NCBI RefSeq assembly: GCF_029952955.1
Contig: NZ_JASATX010000002.1
Location: 245,316-309,315 of the forward strand
From: Ruicaihuangia caeni
Lineage (GTDB): Bacteria > Actinomycetota > Actinomycetes > Actinomycetales > Microbacteriaceae
Direction: 5' to 3'
Length of the DNA: 64,000 nucleotides
The notes beneath the pieces were generated by a model. That model did not search any database. It was not told the origin of the DNA and saw only the letters and a program-made list of their open reading frames with translations. Position numbers and translations under genes: made by a program. Each line of letters begins with the position of its first letter. Positions within the stretch are counted from its first letter, which is position 1. Below are positions 29,866-38,131 of the stretch, piece after piece.

Positions 29866-30609
29866 ATGGGAAACGCTGAGCAGGCTGCACAGCGCGTCGC
29901 CATCGTGACGGGAGCTGCCCAGGGGATCGGCGCGGCTATCGCCCGCCGGATCGCGAAGGACGGTGTCACCGTCGTCGTCGCCGACATCAACATCGACAAG
30001 GCCAACGAGGTTGCAGCATCCATCGGGGGCTACGCCCACAAGGTCGACGTGAGCAACGAGCAGTCCGTCAAGGAACTCGTGGATGCGGTGATGGAGAAGT
30101 ACGGCCGTGTCGACATCCTCGTGAACGACGCAGCCCTCGTGCCGCAGGTCGCCTGGGAGGACATCACCTTCGACGAGTGGCGTCGCGTGATGGCGGTCAA
30201 CATGGACGGCCTGTTCCTCATGACCAAGGCCGTGTCGAACCAGATGCAGGAGGCCGGGTACGGCCGCATCGTGAACATCGCCTCGAACACGTTCGTCGCA
30301 GGCACGCCGAACTGCGCCCACTATGTCGCCACCAAGGGTGCGTCGATCGGCTTCACGCGCGCACTCGCGGGCGAGCTCGGAAAGTACGGAATCACGATCA
30401 ACGCCATCGCCCCCGGCTTGACCGCCAGCGAAGGCGTCATGGCAGGCCCCCACGCTTCGGGCTTCGATTATGTGGTCCCGATGCAGGCGTTCAACCGCAA
30501 GGGCCAGCCCGACGACATCGCGCCCGCGGTGGCCTTCCTCGTCTCCGAGGAGGCCGGCTGGGTCACGGGCCAGACGCTCGTGGTCGACGGCGGTCACACT
30601 CGCAACTGA
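29866..30609 (+). CDS. Pyridoxal 4-dehydrogenase (SDR family)
   Basis: A 247-residue short-chain dehydrogenase predicted to oxidise pyridoxal (hemiacetal form) with NAD+ to 4-pyridoxolactone. TGAAQGIG (15-22) binds NAD, Asp40 after the second strand favours NAD over NADP, and the catalytic Ser140, Tyr153 and Lys157 are in place. LVPQVAW and ASNTFVAGTPN resemble the tetrameric M. loti enzyme. It follows the lactonase by 65 bases behind GAAGGAGTG, matching consecutive pathway steps. A generic SDR function is the alternative. Confidence 0.85.
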   Translation: MGNAEQAAQRVAIVTGAAQGIGAAIARRIAKDGVTVVVADINIDKANEVAASIGGYAHKVDVSNEQSVKELVDAVMEKYGRVDILVNDAALVPQVAWEDITFDEWRRVMAVNMDGLFLMTKAVSNQMQEAGYGRIVNIASNTFVAGTPNCAHYVATKGASIGFTRALAGELGKYGITINAIAPGLTASEGVMAGPHASGFDYVVPMQAFNRKGQPDDIAPAVAFLVSEEAGWVTGQTLVVDGGHTRN

Positions 30610-30620
30610 CCCACAAGCGT

Positions 30621-30706
30621 GCGTCGCGCGGGTGATTCGCCCGGAACCGCCCGCGCGACGCGCAATCATCCGCCCGTCACGACACTCACGTGATGCTGTG
30701 ACGGGC
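30621..30706 (+). terminator. Two consecutive hairpins after the dehydrogenase gene
   Basis: A 12-bp perfect stem (30621-30632 with 30650-30661) is followed by a 9-bp stem (30672-30680 with 30698-30706) and a T-rich ATTCTCTT. They end the first B6 transcription unit. The AT-rich stretch at 30716-30746 with TAATAC (30741) probably starts the next one, although the -35 is unclear. Confidence 0.7.
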
Positions 30707-30751
30707 ATTCTCTTGCCAATTCACTTCAATTATTAGAAGCTAATACGAGAG

Positions 30752-30766
30752 TCTCGCTATGCGAGA
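30752..30766. promoter_or_regulatory. TCTCGC-TAT-GCGAGA palindrome upstream of the oxygenase gene
   Basis: A 6-bp perfect inverted repeat with a 3-base centre lies just downstream of the possible -10 TAATAC and about 28 bases before the gene start. It is a candidate operator for the main catabolic unit. Confidence 0.4.
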
Positions 30767-30794
30767 TTTAGGACAAAAGATTCCGGAGGACCAG

Positions 30795-31922
30795 ATGAGC
30801 GAATCGAATGGTCGCCACGCAGAGGTGGCCGGCGGCGGTTTCGCCGGCCTCACCGTGGCCACCGCGCTCGCACAACGTGGGTGGAGCGTCACGCTCCACG
30901 AGAAGGGCGACGAACTGCGTGCGTTCGGCGCGGGCATCGTGCTGTGGCACAACAGCCTTGAGGTGCTCAAGGCCATCGGTGCATACGAGCCGCTCCTGCC
31001 GAAGTCGATGGTGCCGCCGTTCTACGAGACGCGCATGCACAATGTGACGCAGTCGAAGGAGGACTTCTGGGGTCTCGAGTGGCGCACGATGACGCGCCAG
31101 GACCTGCATGAGACCCTCGTCGATGCCGCTCGCAACAGCGGTGTCGACATCCGCGTCGCCTCGGAGGTCGTCTCGGCCGATCCGGCCGGCTCGGTGACCC
31201 TCGCCTCTGGCGAAGTGCGCAAGGCCGATCTGGTCATCGGCGCTGACGGCGTGGCATCGAAGGTGCGCGACTCGAACCACTTCGAACTCGAGCGCACGAA
31301 ATCCCGCGACGGCATCACCCGCCTCATCGTCCCCCGCCGCAAGGAAGACCTCGGCCCCGGCGAGTGGGACAACGTCATCGACTTCTGGAACCTCGAGCCG
31401 CGCGTGCTCCGCGTGCTCTACGTGCCGTGCAACGACGACGAGTTGTACCTGGCGCTCATGGCACCGATCGAAGACAAGGAAGGGTCGGCCGTGCCGATCA
31501 ACTACGACGTCTGGGTCGAGAGCCACCCCTACCTCGCCCCGGTGCTCGAGGAGGCCGCGAAAATCCACGGCCGTTACGACGGGTACCAGACCACCGTGCT
31601 GAAGCAGTGGACGAAGGGTCGCATCGCGCTCATCGGCGACGCCGGCCACGCCATGTGCCCGGCGCTGGCGCAGGGTGCCGGCACAGCGATGTCGAACGCG
31701 TACACCGTCGCAGTCGCAGCGACCGAGGCGGCCAATGCCGACCTGCCCCAGGCGCTCGTCGACTGGGAGGCCCGCGAACGCCAGATCACCGATGAGTGCC
31801 AGGAGCGCTCGGCGTGGTTCGCCGAGACCCGCAGCATGGCCAAGGGAAACCAGTTCACACCGCAGATGCTGGAGACAGCGCGGTACGACCCCACGACGAG
31901 GGAGATGATCAGTGTCGGTTGA
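30795..31922 (+). CDS. 2-methyl-3-hydroxypyridine-5-carboxylate oxygenase (MHPCO), FAD monooxygenase
   Basis: A 375-residue class A flavoprotein predicted to hydroxylate and open the pyridine ring of MHPC with NADH and O2, giving (acetamidomethylene)succinate. FAD motifs are GGGFAG (13-18), GADG (149-152) and GDAGHAMCPALAQGAG (281 on). Segments such as ELRAFGAGIVLWHN, GEWDNVIDFWN and the C-terminal SKGN-like MAKGNQFTP are those I recall for the M. loti enzyme of similar size (379). Start chosen at ATG 30795 behind CGGAGGA rather than the open frame from 30759. It overlaps the next gene by 11 bases. Confidence 0.9.
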   Translation: MSESNGRHAEVAGGGFAGLTVATALAQRGWSVTLHEKGDELRAFGAGIVLWHNSLEVLKAIGAYEPLLPKSMVPPFYETRMHNVTQSKEDFWGLEWRTMTRQDLHETLVDAARNSGVDIRVASEVVSADPAGSVTLASGEVRKADLVIGADGVASKVRDSNHFELERTKSRDGITRLIVPRRKEDLGPGEWDNVIDFWNLEPRVLRVLYVPCNDDELYLALMAPIEDKEGSAVPINYDVWVESHPYLAPVLEEAAKIHGRYDGYQTTVLKQWTKGRIALIGDAGHAMCPALAQGAGTAMSNAYTVAVAATEAANADLPQALVDWEARERQITDECQERSAWFAETRSMAKGNQFTPQMLETARYDPTTREMISVG

Positions 31923-32505
31923 GTCGCTGCCGGGCTATGAGGTCCGCACCTGGTACTCGGCGGTCGAGGAGATAGTTCGAGAGGCGGGGAACGAGCTCGA
32001 ACAGCCCCTCGTCAAGGCCGCCGTCGGCGTCGCCATCCGCAACCCCTTCGCCGGGAAGCCGTTCCAGCAGGATTTGAGCTCGCTCACCGATCCGAGTCGC
32101 GAACTCGGCATCCAGCTCGGCAAGCGCGCCGCGGCGCTGCTCGGCGGGCGTCCCGTCGAGGGCTACGGCAAGGGCGGAGTCGCGGGGATCAACGGCGAGC
32201 AGGAGCACGTTGTGGCCTGCGTCACCACGGTGTTCGGCAACGGATTCCGGGATGCCGTCGGCGGCGGTCGCGCCTGGATCTCCTCGGTGACCAAGGTCGC
32301 CGCCCCGGGCGTCTCCATCGACATCCCGCTCGCGTTCAAGGACGAGGTCTACGTACGCGACTACTACGACGGCATCACGCTGCACATCCCCGACGGCCCG
32401 CGCCCGGATGAGCTCCTCATCTGCGTCGCAGTGGCGAGCGGCCCACGCCCGCACGCGCGGGTCGGCGGCATGACGAAGCAAGAGGCGCTCGCTCAGTTCT
32501 CCTGA
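31912..32505 (+). CDS. DUF1185/AA_synth family protein
   Basis: A 197-residue protein that I place in the 'amino acid synthesis' (DUF1185) family from strings such as RTWYSAVEEI, NPFAGK, EGYGKGGVAGINGEQEH and DEVYVRDYYDGI. The family has no established reaction. The GTG start lies 11 bases inside the MHPCO gene, so the two proteins are made together. A role next to ring opening, such as handling a labile product or a side reaction, is a guess from position. Confidence 0.75.
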   Translation: MSVESLPGYEVRTWYSAVEEIVREAGNELEQPLVKAAVGVAIRNPFAGKPFQQDLSSLTDPSRELGIQLGKRAAALLGGRPVEGYGKGGVAGINGEQEHVVACVTTVFGNGFRDAVGGGRAWISSVTKVAAPGVSIDIPLAFKDEVYVRDYYDGITLHIPDGPRPDELLICVAVASGPRPHARVGGMTKQEALAQFS

Positions 32506-32549
32506 GCACCGCCTTCACCAGCATCCTGATTGAAAGGAATCCACGACCT

Positions 32550-33299
32550 ATGAAGAAGCCTGGACCTCTGAACGCTCCGCCCGAGATCATGTCGGTGCTC
32601 GACGATCTGTCGCGCTCGCACCGCATCCTCGAGATGGAGGGGCACGGTGACATGTCCATGGGGCACTTGTCGTACCGCGACCCGGAAGGCCGCGGACTGT
32701 GGCTCAAGCGCGGCAACCTGGCGCTGAGCGAGGTGCAGCCCGACGACTACATCCTGATCGACTTCGACGGGAACGTGCTGCAGGGCGAGGGGCTGCGCCA
32801 CCTCGAGTGGCCGCTGCACGCCGAGATCATGAAGGCGCGCGATGACGTCAACTTCGTCGGCCACTCGCACGCTCACTTCGCGACGGTCTACGGAGCAGGC
32901 AAGGGCACACTCGGCCCGGTGAACAACCACGGCGTGTGGTTCGCGAACGGCGGGGTTCCCCGCTTCGACGAGACCAGCCACATCATCACCACGGTCGAAC
33001 TCGGCAAGGCGGTCGCCCGCACGCTCGGTGACGCCGAAGCCGTGCTGCTCGCCAACCACGGCATCGCATTCGTCGGCTCCGACGTGAAGTCGCTCACGCT
33101 GTGCGGCATCTTCCTCGAGTGGTCGGCCAAGTTCCAGATCGATCTCGAGGCCAGCGGCAACGACTTCGAGTTCCCGGATGCCGACGAGACGGTCGAGAAG
33201 AACCGGCGCATTTACCCCGAAGCCGCCCGCAACAACTACTGGTGGTACTTCAACCGCAAGCTCGACCGCCTCGAGGGGCGCGAGCCCCAGCCGATGTAG
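32550..33299 (+). CDS. 3-hydroxy-2-methylpyridine-4,5-dicarboxylate 4-decarboxylase (class II aldolase fold)
   Basis: A 249-residue protein of the class II aldolase/adducin family. Metal-binding histidines are expected in GHSHAH (His105, His107) and LLANHG, with the acid/base Glu region at LEWPLHAEIMKA. In M. loti the family member HMPDdc decarboxylates the 4,5-dicarboxylate to MHPC. The assignment here rests on the fold plus flanking pathway enzymes. A sugar-phosphate aldolase is the generic alternative. GAAAGGAAT precedes the ATG. Confidence 0.82.
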   Translation: MKKPGPLNAPPEIMSVLDDLSRSHRILEMEGHGDMSMGHLSYRDPEGRGLWLKRGNLALSEVQPDDYILIDFDGNVLQGEGLRHLEWPLHAEIMKARDDVNFVGHSHAHFATVYGAGKGTLGPVNNHGVWFANGGVPRFDETSHIITTVELGKAVARTLGDAEAVLLANHGIAFVGSDVKSLTLCGIFLEWSAKFQIDLEASGNDFEFPDADETVEKNRRIYPEAARNNYWWYFNRKLDRLEGREPQPM

Positions 33300-33337
33300 T
33301 TCGAGAAACCCACCCTGATCATTCGAAGGAGAATGCC

Positions 33338-34279
33338 ATGTCGATCCCAGCAGTAGTCACGGTCGTAGGTTCGGGCACGATGGGCCCGGGCATCGCGGCC
33401 GTCTTCGCTCGCGCCGGTGCGCAGGTGCGCGTCTACGACGTCGTCGCCGAAGCCCTGACCCGTGCCGAGCAGGCCGTCGCGATGTGCGAGGGCGTGCTCG
33501 ACAACCTCGGCAGCAACAAGGTGGATGGCGGCAGCGTGTCGTACACGACCGACATCGCCGAGGCCCTGCGCGGCACCGAGTTCGTGCTCGAGGCCGTTCC
33601 CGAGCGCGAGGACCTCAAGAAGAGCGTGCTCGCCCAGATCGAGGCCGAGGTGAGCGACGAGACGATCATCGCGTCGAACACGTCCGGCATCCCGATCACC
33701 AAACTCGGCGAGGCGCTCAACGCGCCTGCGCGCTTCATCGGCATGCACTGGTCGAACCCGCCGCACCTGATCCCCATGATCGAGGTCGTGCCGGGCGAGC
33801 AGACCTCGGACGCCGTGCGCGACCGTCTCATCGAGATCGTCAACGCGTTCGGCTACGAGGCGGTGCTCGAGCGCGAGGTGCCCGGCTTCGTCGAGAACCG
33901 GGTCCTGTACGCGATCATGCGCGAGTGCCTCGCGCTCGTCGACGAAGGCGTCATCTCTGAGCGCGACCTCGACACCGCGGTGCGCTGGGGGATCGGGTAC
34001 AAGCTCGCGGTCGTCGGACCGATGCGCCTGCTCGACATGGCGGGGCTCGATATCTACACGAGCGTCGCGGGCTACCTCAACCGCGACCTGTCGAACACCG
34101 ACGGGGTGCCCGCCTTCATCAGCGACCGCGTTGCGTCCGGCAAGCTGGGCTTCAAGTCGGGCGGCGGCATCTTCGAGTACGGCGAGGGCGATGTAGCTGC
34201 GCTGCGCGGCGAGATCGTGCGCCAGCTCACTGCTGTTCGTAAGGCCATGCCGGCCCCTCTGAGCGACAACCCGGTCTGA
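33338..34279 (+). CDS. 5-formyl-3-hydroxy-2-methylpyridine-4-carboxylate 5-dehydrogenase (3-hydroxyacyl-CoA dehydrogenase fold)
   Basis: A 313-residue NAD+ enzyme predicted to oxidise the 5-formyl group to the 4,5-dicarboxylate. GSGTMG (11-16) is the nucleotide loop. His137 in GMHWSNPPH and Glu149 form the catalytic pair, and PGFVENRVLYA and WGIGYKLAVVGPM.LLDMAGLDIY follow. These fit the M. loti FHMPC dehydrogenase better than a beta-oxidation enzyme: no hydratase or thiolase genes are nearby and the enzyme has a single domain. AAGGAGA precedes the ATG. Confidence 0.87.
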   Translation: MSIPAVVTVVGSGTMGPGIAAVFARAGAQVRVYDVVAEALTRAEQAVAMCEGVLDNLGSNKVDGGSVSYTTDIAEALRGTEFVLEAVPEREDLKKSVLAQIEAEVSDETIIASNTSGIPITKLGEALNAPARFIGMHWSNPPHLIPMIEVVPGEQTSDAVRDRLIEIVNAFGYEAVLEREVPGFVENRVLYAIMRECLALVDEGVISERDLDTAVRWGIGYKLAVVGPMRLLDMAGLDIYTSVAGYLNRDLSNTDGVPAFISDRVASGKLGFKSGGGIFEYGEGDVAALRGEIVRQLTAVRKAMPAPLSDNPV

Positions 34280-34286
34280 TCCGTCG

Positions 34287-35150
34287 ATGGCTGTCGAATC
34301 GCAAGACATGCAGCAAGGCGTGCAGGCAGGCGGGTTCGAGGATCGCCGGGTCAACACCGGTGACATCGAGCTGCAGGTGCGCGTGCGTGGAACAGGCGAC
34401 ACCACGGTGTTCCTGTTCCACGGCGTCACCGCCAACCTTGATGTGTGGCGCCCGATCGCCGAGGATCTCGCAGCGCAATTCACCGTGGTGGCGGTCGATC
34501 AGCGCGGGCACGGGCGAAGCGACAAGCCTGCCAGTGGATACACGCATACCGACTACAGCAACGATGTCATCGCTCTGGTCGAGCAATTGGGCGGCAATGG
34601 CGGCAAGGACGTCGTAGTCGGCCACTCGCTCGGGTCGCGCAACGCGACGGTCGCGACCGCCCGGCGCCCAGATCTCATCGACGGCTTCGTCGGCATCGAC
34701 TTCACGCCGTTCATCGAGACAGAGGTCTTCGATTCTCTCGAGGCCAGGGTCAACGGTGGAGACCAGCACTTCGCTGATCGCGATGCGGTCATCGAGTACT
34801 TGCAGAACCGGTACCAGAAGATCCCGCGCGAGGCGATCGTGCGCCGCGCTGACTATGGCTACGTGCGCGACGGTGATGGACTCCGCCCGCTCGCCTCGCC
34901 CGAAGCCATGGCGCAGACTGTCACGGGGCTCCGAGCAGACCTCGCACCATTCACCGAAGACGTCGCCCGGCCCGCGCTGTACATCCGCGGCGCGGAGAGC
35001 ACGCTGGTCACCCAGGCCGCGTTCGAAGCCACCAGGCGCCTGCGTCCCGACCTCGGCTACCAGCTGGTCGACGACGCTGACCACTATGTTCCAGAGGAGC
35101 AACCGCGAGCGATCGCGGACAGCATCCGTTCGTTCATCGCCGGGCTCTGA
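34287..35150 (+). CDS. 2-(acetamidomethylene)succinate hydrolase (alpha/beta hydrolase)
   Basis: A 287-residue hydrolase predicted to split the ring-opened product into succinic semialdehyde, acetate, ammonia and CO2. The triad is Ser114 (GHSLG), Asp138 (GIDFTPFIETE) and His266 (DDADHY). All three fall at the M. loti AAMS hydrolase positions shifted by eight. VDQRGHGRSDKP and LEARVNGG are further shared strings as I recall them. It begins 7 bases after the dehydrogenase stop and completes the core pathway. Confidence 0.88.
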   Translation: MAVESQDMQQGVQAGGFEDRRVNTGDIELQVRVRGTGDTTVFLFHGVTANLDVWRPIAEDLAAQFTVVAVDQRGHGRSDKPASGYTHTDYSNDVIALVEQLGGNGGKDVVVGHSLGSRNATVATARRPDLIDGFVGIDFTPFIETEVFDSLEARVNGGDQHFADRDAVIEYLQNRYQKIPREAIVRRADYGYVRDGDGLRPLASPEAMAQTVTGLRADLAPFTEDVARPALYIRGAESTLVTQAAFEATRRLRPDLGYQLVDDADHYVPEEQPRAIADSIRSFIAGL

Positions 35151-35172
35151 CCGGCCGAAAGGAAGGCACGAC

Positions 35173-35628
35173 ATGCCACTCAACATCAAGGACCTCAAGG
35201 TCACCAGCCCCGACATCGGAACGCTCGAGAAGATCGACGACCGGTTCGCAGCCGAGACGGGCAACCAGGTGCCGCGGGTGCAGATCTCGGGTGCGCCGGC
35301 CGAGGCCGTGGAGCTCGCGCTGATCCTGCACGACCCCGACGCGCCGCTGGCGAACGGGTTCACGCACTGGACGGTATACGGCATCGACCCGTCCACCACC
35401 GAACTCGGCGGTGACGCTGCCGTGGGGCGCACCGGACCGAACGGCATCGGCGAGAAGGCGTACACCGGACCGCAGCCGCCGCACGGTCACGGCACCCACC
35501 ACTACTACTTCTGGGTGTACGCGCTCGACACGAAGGTGGAAGGCGAGCCGACTCGCGAGGAGTTCCTGGCCAAGTACGCGGACAATATCATCGAGCAGAA
35601 CCGCACGGTCGGCACGTACGAGCGCTGA
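35173..35628 (+). CDS. PEBP-family protein (YbhB/YbcL type)
   Basis: A 151-residue protein of the phosphatidylethanolamine-binding protein family: ALILHDPDAPLANGFTHW carries the conserved D-x-D-A-P pocket, and GEKAYTGPQPPHGHGTHHYYFWVYALD the P-P-x-G-x-H loop. Such proteins bind small anionic ligands, and the bacterial ones are mostly uncharacterised. It sits 22 bases after the last pathway hydrolase behind GAAAGGAAGG and before the regulator. A ligand-binding or scavenging role for an intermediate is speculation. Confidence 0.85.
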   Translation: MPLNIKDLKVTSPDIGTLEKIDDRFAAETGNQVPRVQISGAPAEAVELALILHDPDAPLANGFTHWTVYGIDPSTTELGGDAAVGRTGPNGIGEKAYTGPQPPHGHGTHHYYFWVYALDTKVEGEPTREEFLAKYADNIIEQNRTVGTYER

Positions 35629-35683
35629 TCAGCCCGATTGGCGAGGGCGGCCGATAGCGGTCCGGCAAAGGAGAGAGTTGGCG

Positions 35684-36505
35684 ATGCAGTCGACGTCGAC
35701 GCAGGGCAACACGACGCAGGGCAACACGACGCAGGGCGCGGGCGCTGCGGCGCAGAACAAGACGAAGGGCGTCGACAGCGCACGCCGCGTGCTGCAGATC
35801 CTGCTGCAATTCGGCGAGTCGAAGCCCGAAGTCACGATCGAAGAGGTCGCCGCGCAGCACAACATCTCGATCCCCAGCGCATACCGCTATATCGCGCTGT
35901 TGCGCGAGCTGTATCTCGTCGAGGAGCGCAACCGTGGCACCTACGTGCTGTCGCCGCAGGTGCTGCGGCTGACAGCCGCTGCGGAGGCCAGCATCGACGT
36001 GGCAGCGGCCGCCCAGCCCGTGGTCGACCGACTCGTCGCGCAGACGGGTGAGACCGCGCTGGCCATGCGCCGCATCGGCGACAGTGCGGTCTGCGTGGTC
36101 TCGTCGCAGCCCGACCTGACGCTCGGCATCTCGTTTCGGCCCGGCCACCTCATGCCTCTGCATCGAGGCGCCGGGCCGAAGGTGCTGCTCGCGTCGATGC
36201 CGCGATCGCGACGCGAGTCGTATCTGAGCCGGGTCATGCACGAGTCCAGCCCCGCGCGGATCGACGGGTTCCGCGATGAACTGCGAGCCATTGCGAAGGC
36301 CGGCCTCGCGATCTCCGACTCCGAGGTGGACGACGGTATCTGGGCTGTGGCCGCGGCCGTGAACGTCGAGAACACCGTCGTGGCGACGATCAGCATCGCC
36401 GGCCCGTCGTTCCGCATCGGCGAGGCGCGGCGCGAAGAGCTCGTCGCGACGGTGCAGGCCGCTGCTCGTGAGGTAGAGGCCGCCATTCGACGCGAAGAGG
36501 CGTGA
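35684..36505 (+). CDS. IclR-family transcriptional regulator
   Basis: A 273-residue regulator. Residues about 27-90 are the winged helix-turn-helix (ARRVLQILLQF, VAAQHNISIPSAYRYIALLRE). Residues 95-270 are the effector-binding IclR domain (GETALAMRRIG, LHRGAGPKVLLA, WAVAAAVNVENTVVATISIAGP). ATG 35684 is 10 bases after AAGGAG; a TTG at 35678 is less likely. The first 25 residues are a TQGNT repeat tail. It is the only regulator in the island and probably senses a B6 metabolite. Confidence 0.9.
   Translation: MQSTSTQGNTTQGNTTQGAGAAAQNKTKGVDSARRVLQILLQFGESKPEVTIEEVAAQHNISIPSAYRYIALLRELYLVEERNRGTYVLSPQVLRLTAAAEASIDVAAAAQPVVDRLVAQTGETALAMRRIGDSAVCVVSSQPDLTLGISFRPGHLMPLHRGAGPKVLLASMPRSRRESYLSRVMHESSPARIDGFRDELRAIAKAGLAISDSEVDDGIWAVAAAVNVENTVVATISIAGPSFRIGEARREELVATVQAAAREVEAAIRREEA
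35698..35737 (+). repeat. 15-bp in-frame tandem repeat in the IclR gene
   Basis: GACGCAGGGCAACAC occurs twice, followed by its first ten bases. It encodes TQGNT units in the disordered N-terminus. Copy number changes would keep the reading frame. Confidence 0.85.
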
Positions 36506-36687
36506 TCGCGCAACGACCCGACCAGCCAGCGATCCGCTCGGCCACCTTGGTCACGGTCCGGAAACGAACTCCGGGCCGCTGAGAAACCTGCCCTGGACCG
36601 GCAGTACGCTGCCGCGTGAGGCGCACTTCGAACGAGGTGCACACGCGGCTTTCCGTCGTGCTCGCGCATTGGCAGAGGAGCCTTCGC

Positions 36688-36704
36688 GCCCCGCGAAAAG
36701 GGGC
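36688..36704 (+). terminator. Weak hairpin after the IclR gene
   Basis: GCCCC (36688-36692) pairs with GGGGC (36700-36704) across a 7-base loop. It lies in the 345-base gap between the regulator and the transporter operon. The first 180 bases of the gap show nothing else I recognise. Confidence 0.35.
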
Positions 36705-36725
36705 ACGAAAACCGGCATTCAAACT

Positions 36726-36796
36726 TGTTGACACCCCCGGCGCTGCTCTTATATGTTGACACTCTAACTGCAGGCTTTGAGAAAAAGTCCGCAGTT
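36726..36796 (+). promoter_or_regulatory. Promoter and candidate operators of the transporter operon
   Basis: TTGACA (36728-36733) can pair with TATATG (36750-36755, 16 bases) or TATGTT (36752-36757, 18 bases). TGTTGACAC occurs twice, 28 bases apart (36726 and 36754). Downstream, AACTGC (36766-36771) and GCAGTT (36791-36796) form an inverted repeat. The region drops in GC content relative to its surroundings, as expected for a regulated promoter. Confidence 0.6.
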
Positions 36797-36850
36797 GCGG
36801 CGCGACGAGGGAGTCGCGACGTCCTTGACACGAAGGGATACTTCCGCGTT

Positions 36851-37942
36851 ATGTCACGTTCCACAGTTCTTCCCAGGAGGCTCGCCAAGGTCGGTCTCGC
36901 CGCGGTGCTGGGAGCAGCTCTTCTCGCTACGGCGGGCTGCACTGCTCGAGGCGGTGACACCGGTGATACCGGTGACAACGGCAAGGCCGAAGGCACGAAG
37001 GTCGAGCAATTCGCCATCGTCACGCCCGAGAAGGAATCCGACCACGGTTGGAACCAGCAGGGCATCTGGGCTGCTCAGCAGGTGGCCGACGAACTCGGCA
37101 TCAAGCTCGATGACAACTCGAACGTCGGTTACGACAACACCGAGACGATCCTGAGCCAGGTGGCCGAGAAGGGCAACGACTTCATCATCGCCCACGCCAG
37201 CGGGTTCAACACCGCCGGTGCCCGCGTCGGACAGAGCACCGGTGTTCCCGTGCTCGTGGTCGACTACGACCAGAACGTTCCCGGCAAGGTCGCGACCGTC
37301 ATGACCGAAGCGCAGGAGGGCGCATACCTCGCCGGCGTCGCGGCTGCGATGAGCACCACGACCAAGACCGTCGGCGTCGTGGTCTCGGCGGAGGACCTCA
37401 ACTGGTTCACCATGTCGGGTGGCTTCGCGCAGGGCGTCTACAGCGTCGACCCGTCCATCAGCGTCGTGCTCGCCTACATCGGCCCCGCTGAGTACGGCGA
37501 CTCGGCCGGTGGACGCAACGTGGCCGCTCAGGTGATCGCGGCCGGCGCCGACGTCATCTTCGGCATGGGCGACGGCGCGACCGTCGGCTACCTGCAGGCG
37601 ATCGAGACCGCCAACACCGGCTACCCGGTGCGCTACATCGCCACCATCGGCGACGTGACCGAGGCCGTGACCGACCCGAGCATCGTGCTCACCTCGGTGC
37701 TCTGGAACTTCGCCGACGCGTACAAGCAGGCGATCGCCGACATCGAGGCCGGCACCTTCGGTGAGAAGTCGTACTCGCTCACGGTCGAGAACGGCGGTCT
37801 CACGCTGCAGGAGAGCGACCAGCTCACCGACGAGATCCTCGCCGCGGTCGAAGAGGCCAAGAAGGGCATCATCGACGGCTCGGTCAAGGTCGAGAAGACC
37901 ACGACGAAGGACGCGGTCCAGGCCGTCATCGACGCCCACTGA
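36851..37942 (+). CDS. BMP-family ABC transporter substrate-binding lipoprotein
   Basis: A 363-residue lipoprotein with signal peptide and lipobox (LATAGC, Cys30), then a BMP/PnrA type-1 binding fold: DHGWNQQG, NTETILSQV, GVPVLVVDYD and the glycine-rich GADVIFGMGDGATVGYLQ. PnrA-like proteins usually bind purine nucleosides. The genetic context here suggests a B6 vitamer (pyridoxamine, pyridoxal or pyridoxine). ATG 36851 starts a proper signal peptide. It opens the operon with ATPase, two permeases and the aminotransferase. Confidence 0.92.
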   Translation: MSRSTVLPRRLAKVGLAAVLGAALLATAGCTARGGDTGDTGDNGKAEGTKVEQFAIVTPEKESDHGWNQQGIWAAQQVADELGIKLDDNSNVGYDNTETILSQVAEKGNDFIIAHASGFNTAGARVGQSTGVPVLVVDYDQNVPGKVATVMTEAQEGAYLAGVAAAMSTTTKTVGVVVSAEDLNWFTMSGGFAQGVYSVDPSISVVLAYIGPAEYGDSAGGRNVAAQVIAAGADVIFGMGDGATVGYLQAIETANTGYPVRYIATIGDVTEAVTDPSIVLTSVLWNFADAYKQAIADIEAGTFGEKSYSLTVENGGLTLQESDQLTDEILAAVEEAKKGIIDGSVKVEKTTTKDAVQAVIDAH

Positions 37943-38131
37943 TCCATCGAGCGCGGCCGGCCCGCGCCGATCGACACCGATTGATCGGCGCGAAGCCGCT
38001 CGCGCGCAGCAACACTCGACACCGGGTCGTCCCGGGGCGGGCGCTCAGACGCCTTCCCCGGGACGCCGCCCGACATCAGGAGACGACGTCGTTTCCGAAC
38101 AGGGACGCGGCTCCAGAGAGAGAAGCAAGTC

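Noticed and set aside
33338-34279. Beta-oxidation 3-hydroxyacyl-CoA dehydrogenase
   Set aside because: No other fatty-acid genes are nearby, and GMHWSNPPH and the C-terminal part match the pyridine-carboxylate dehydrogenase.
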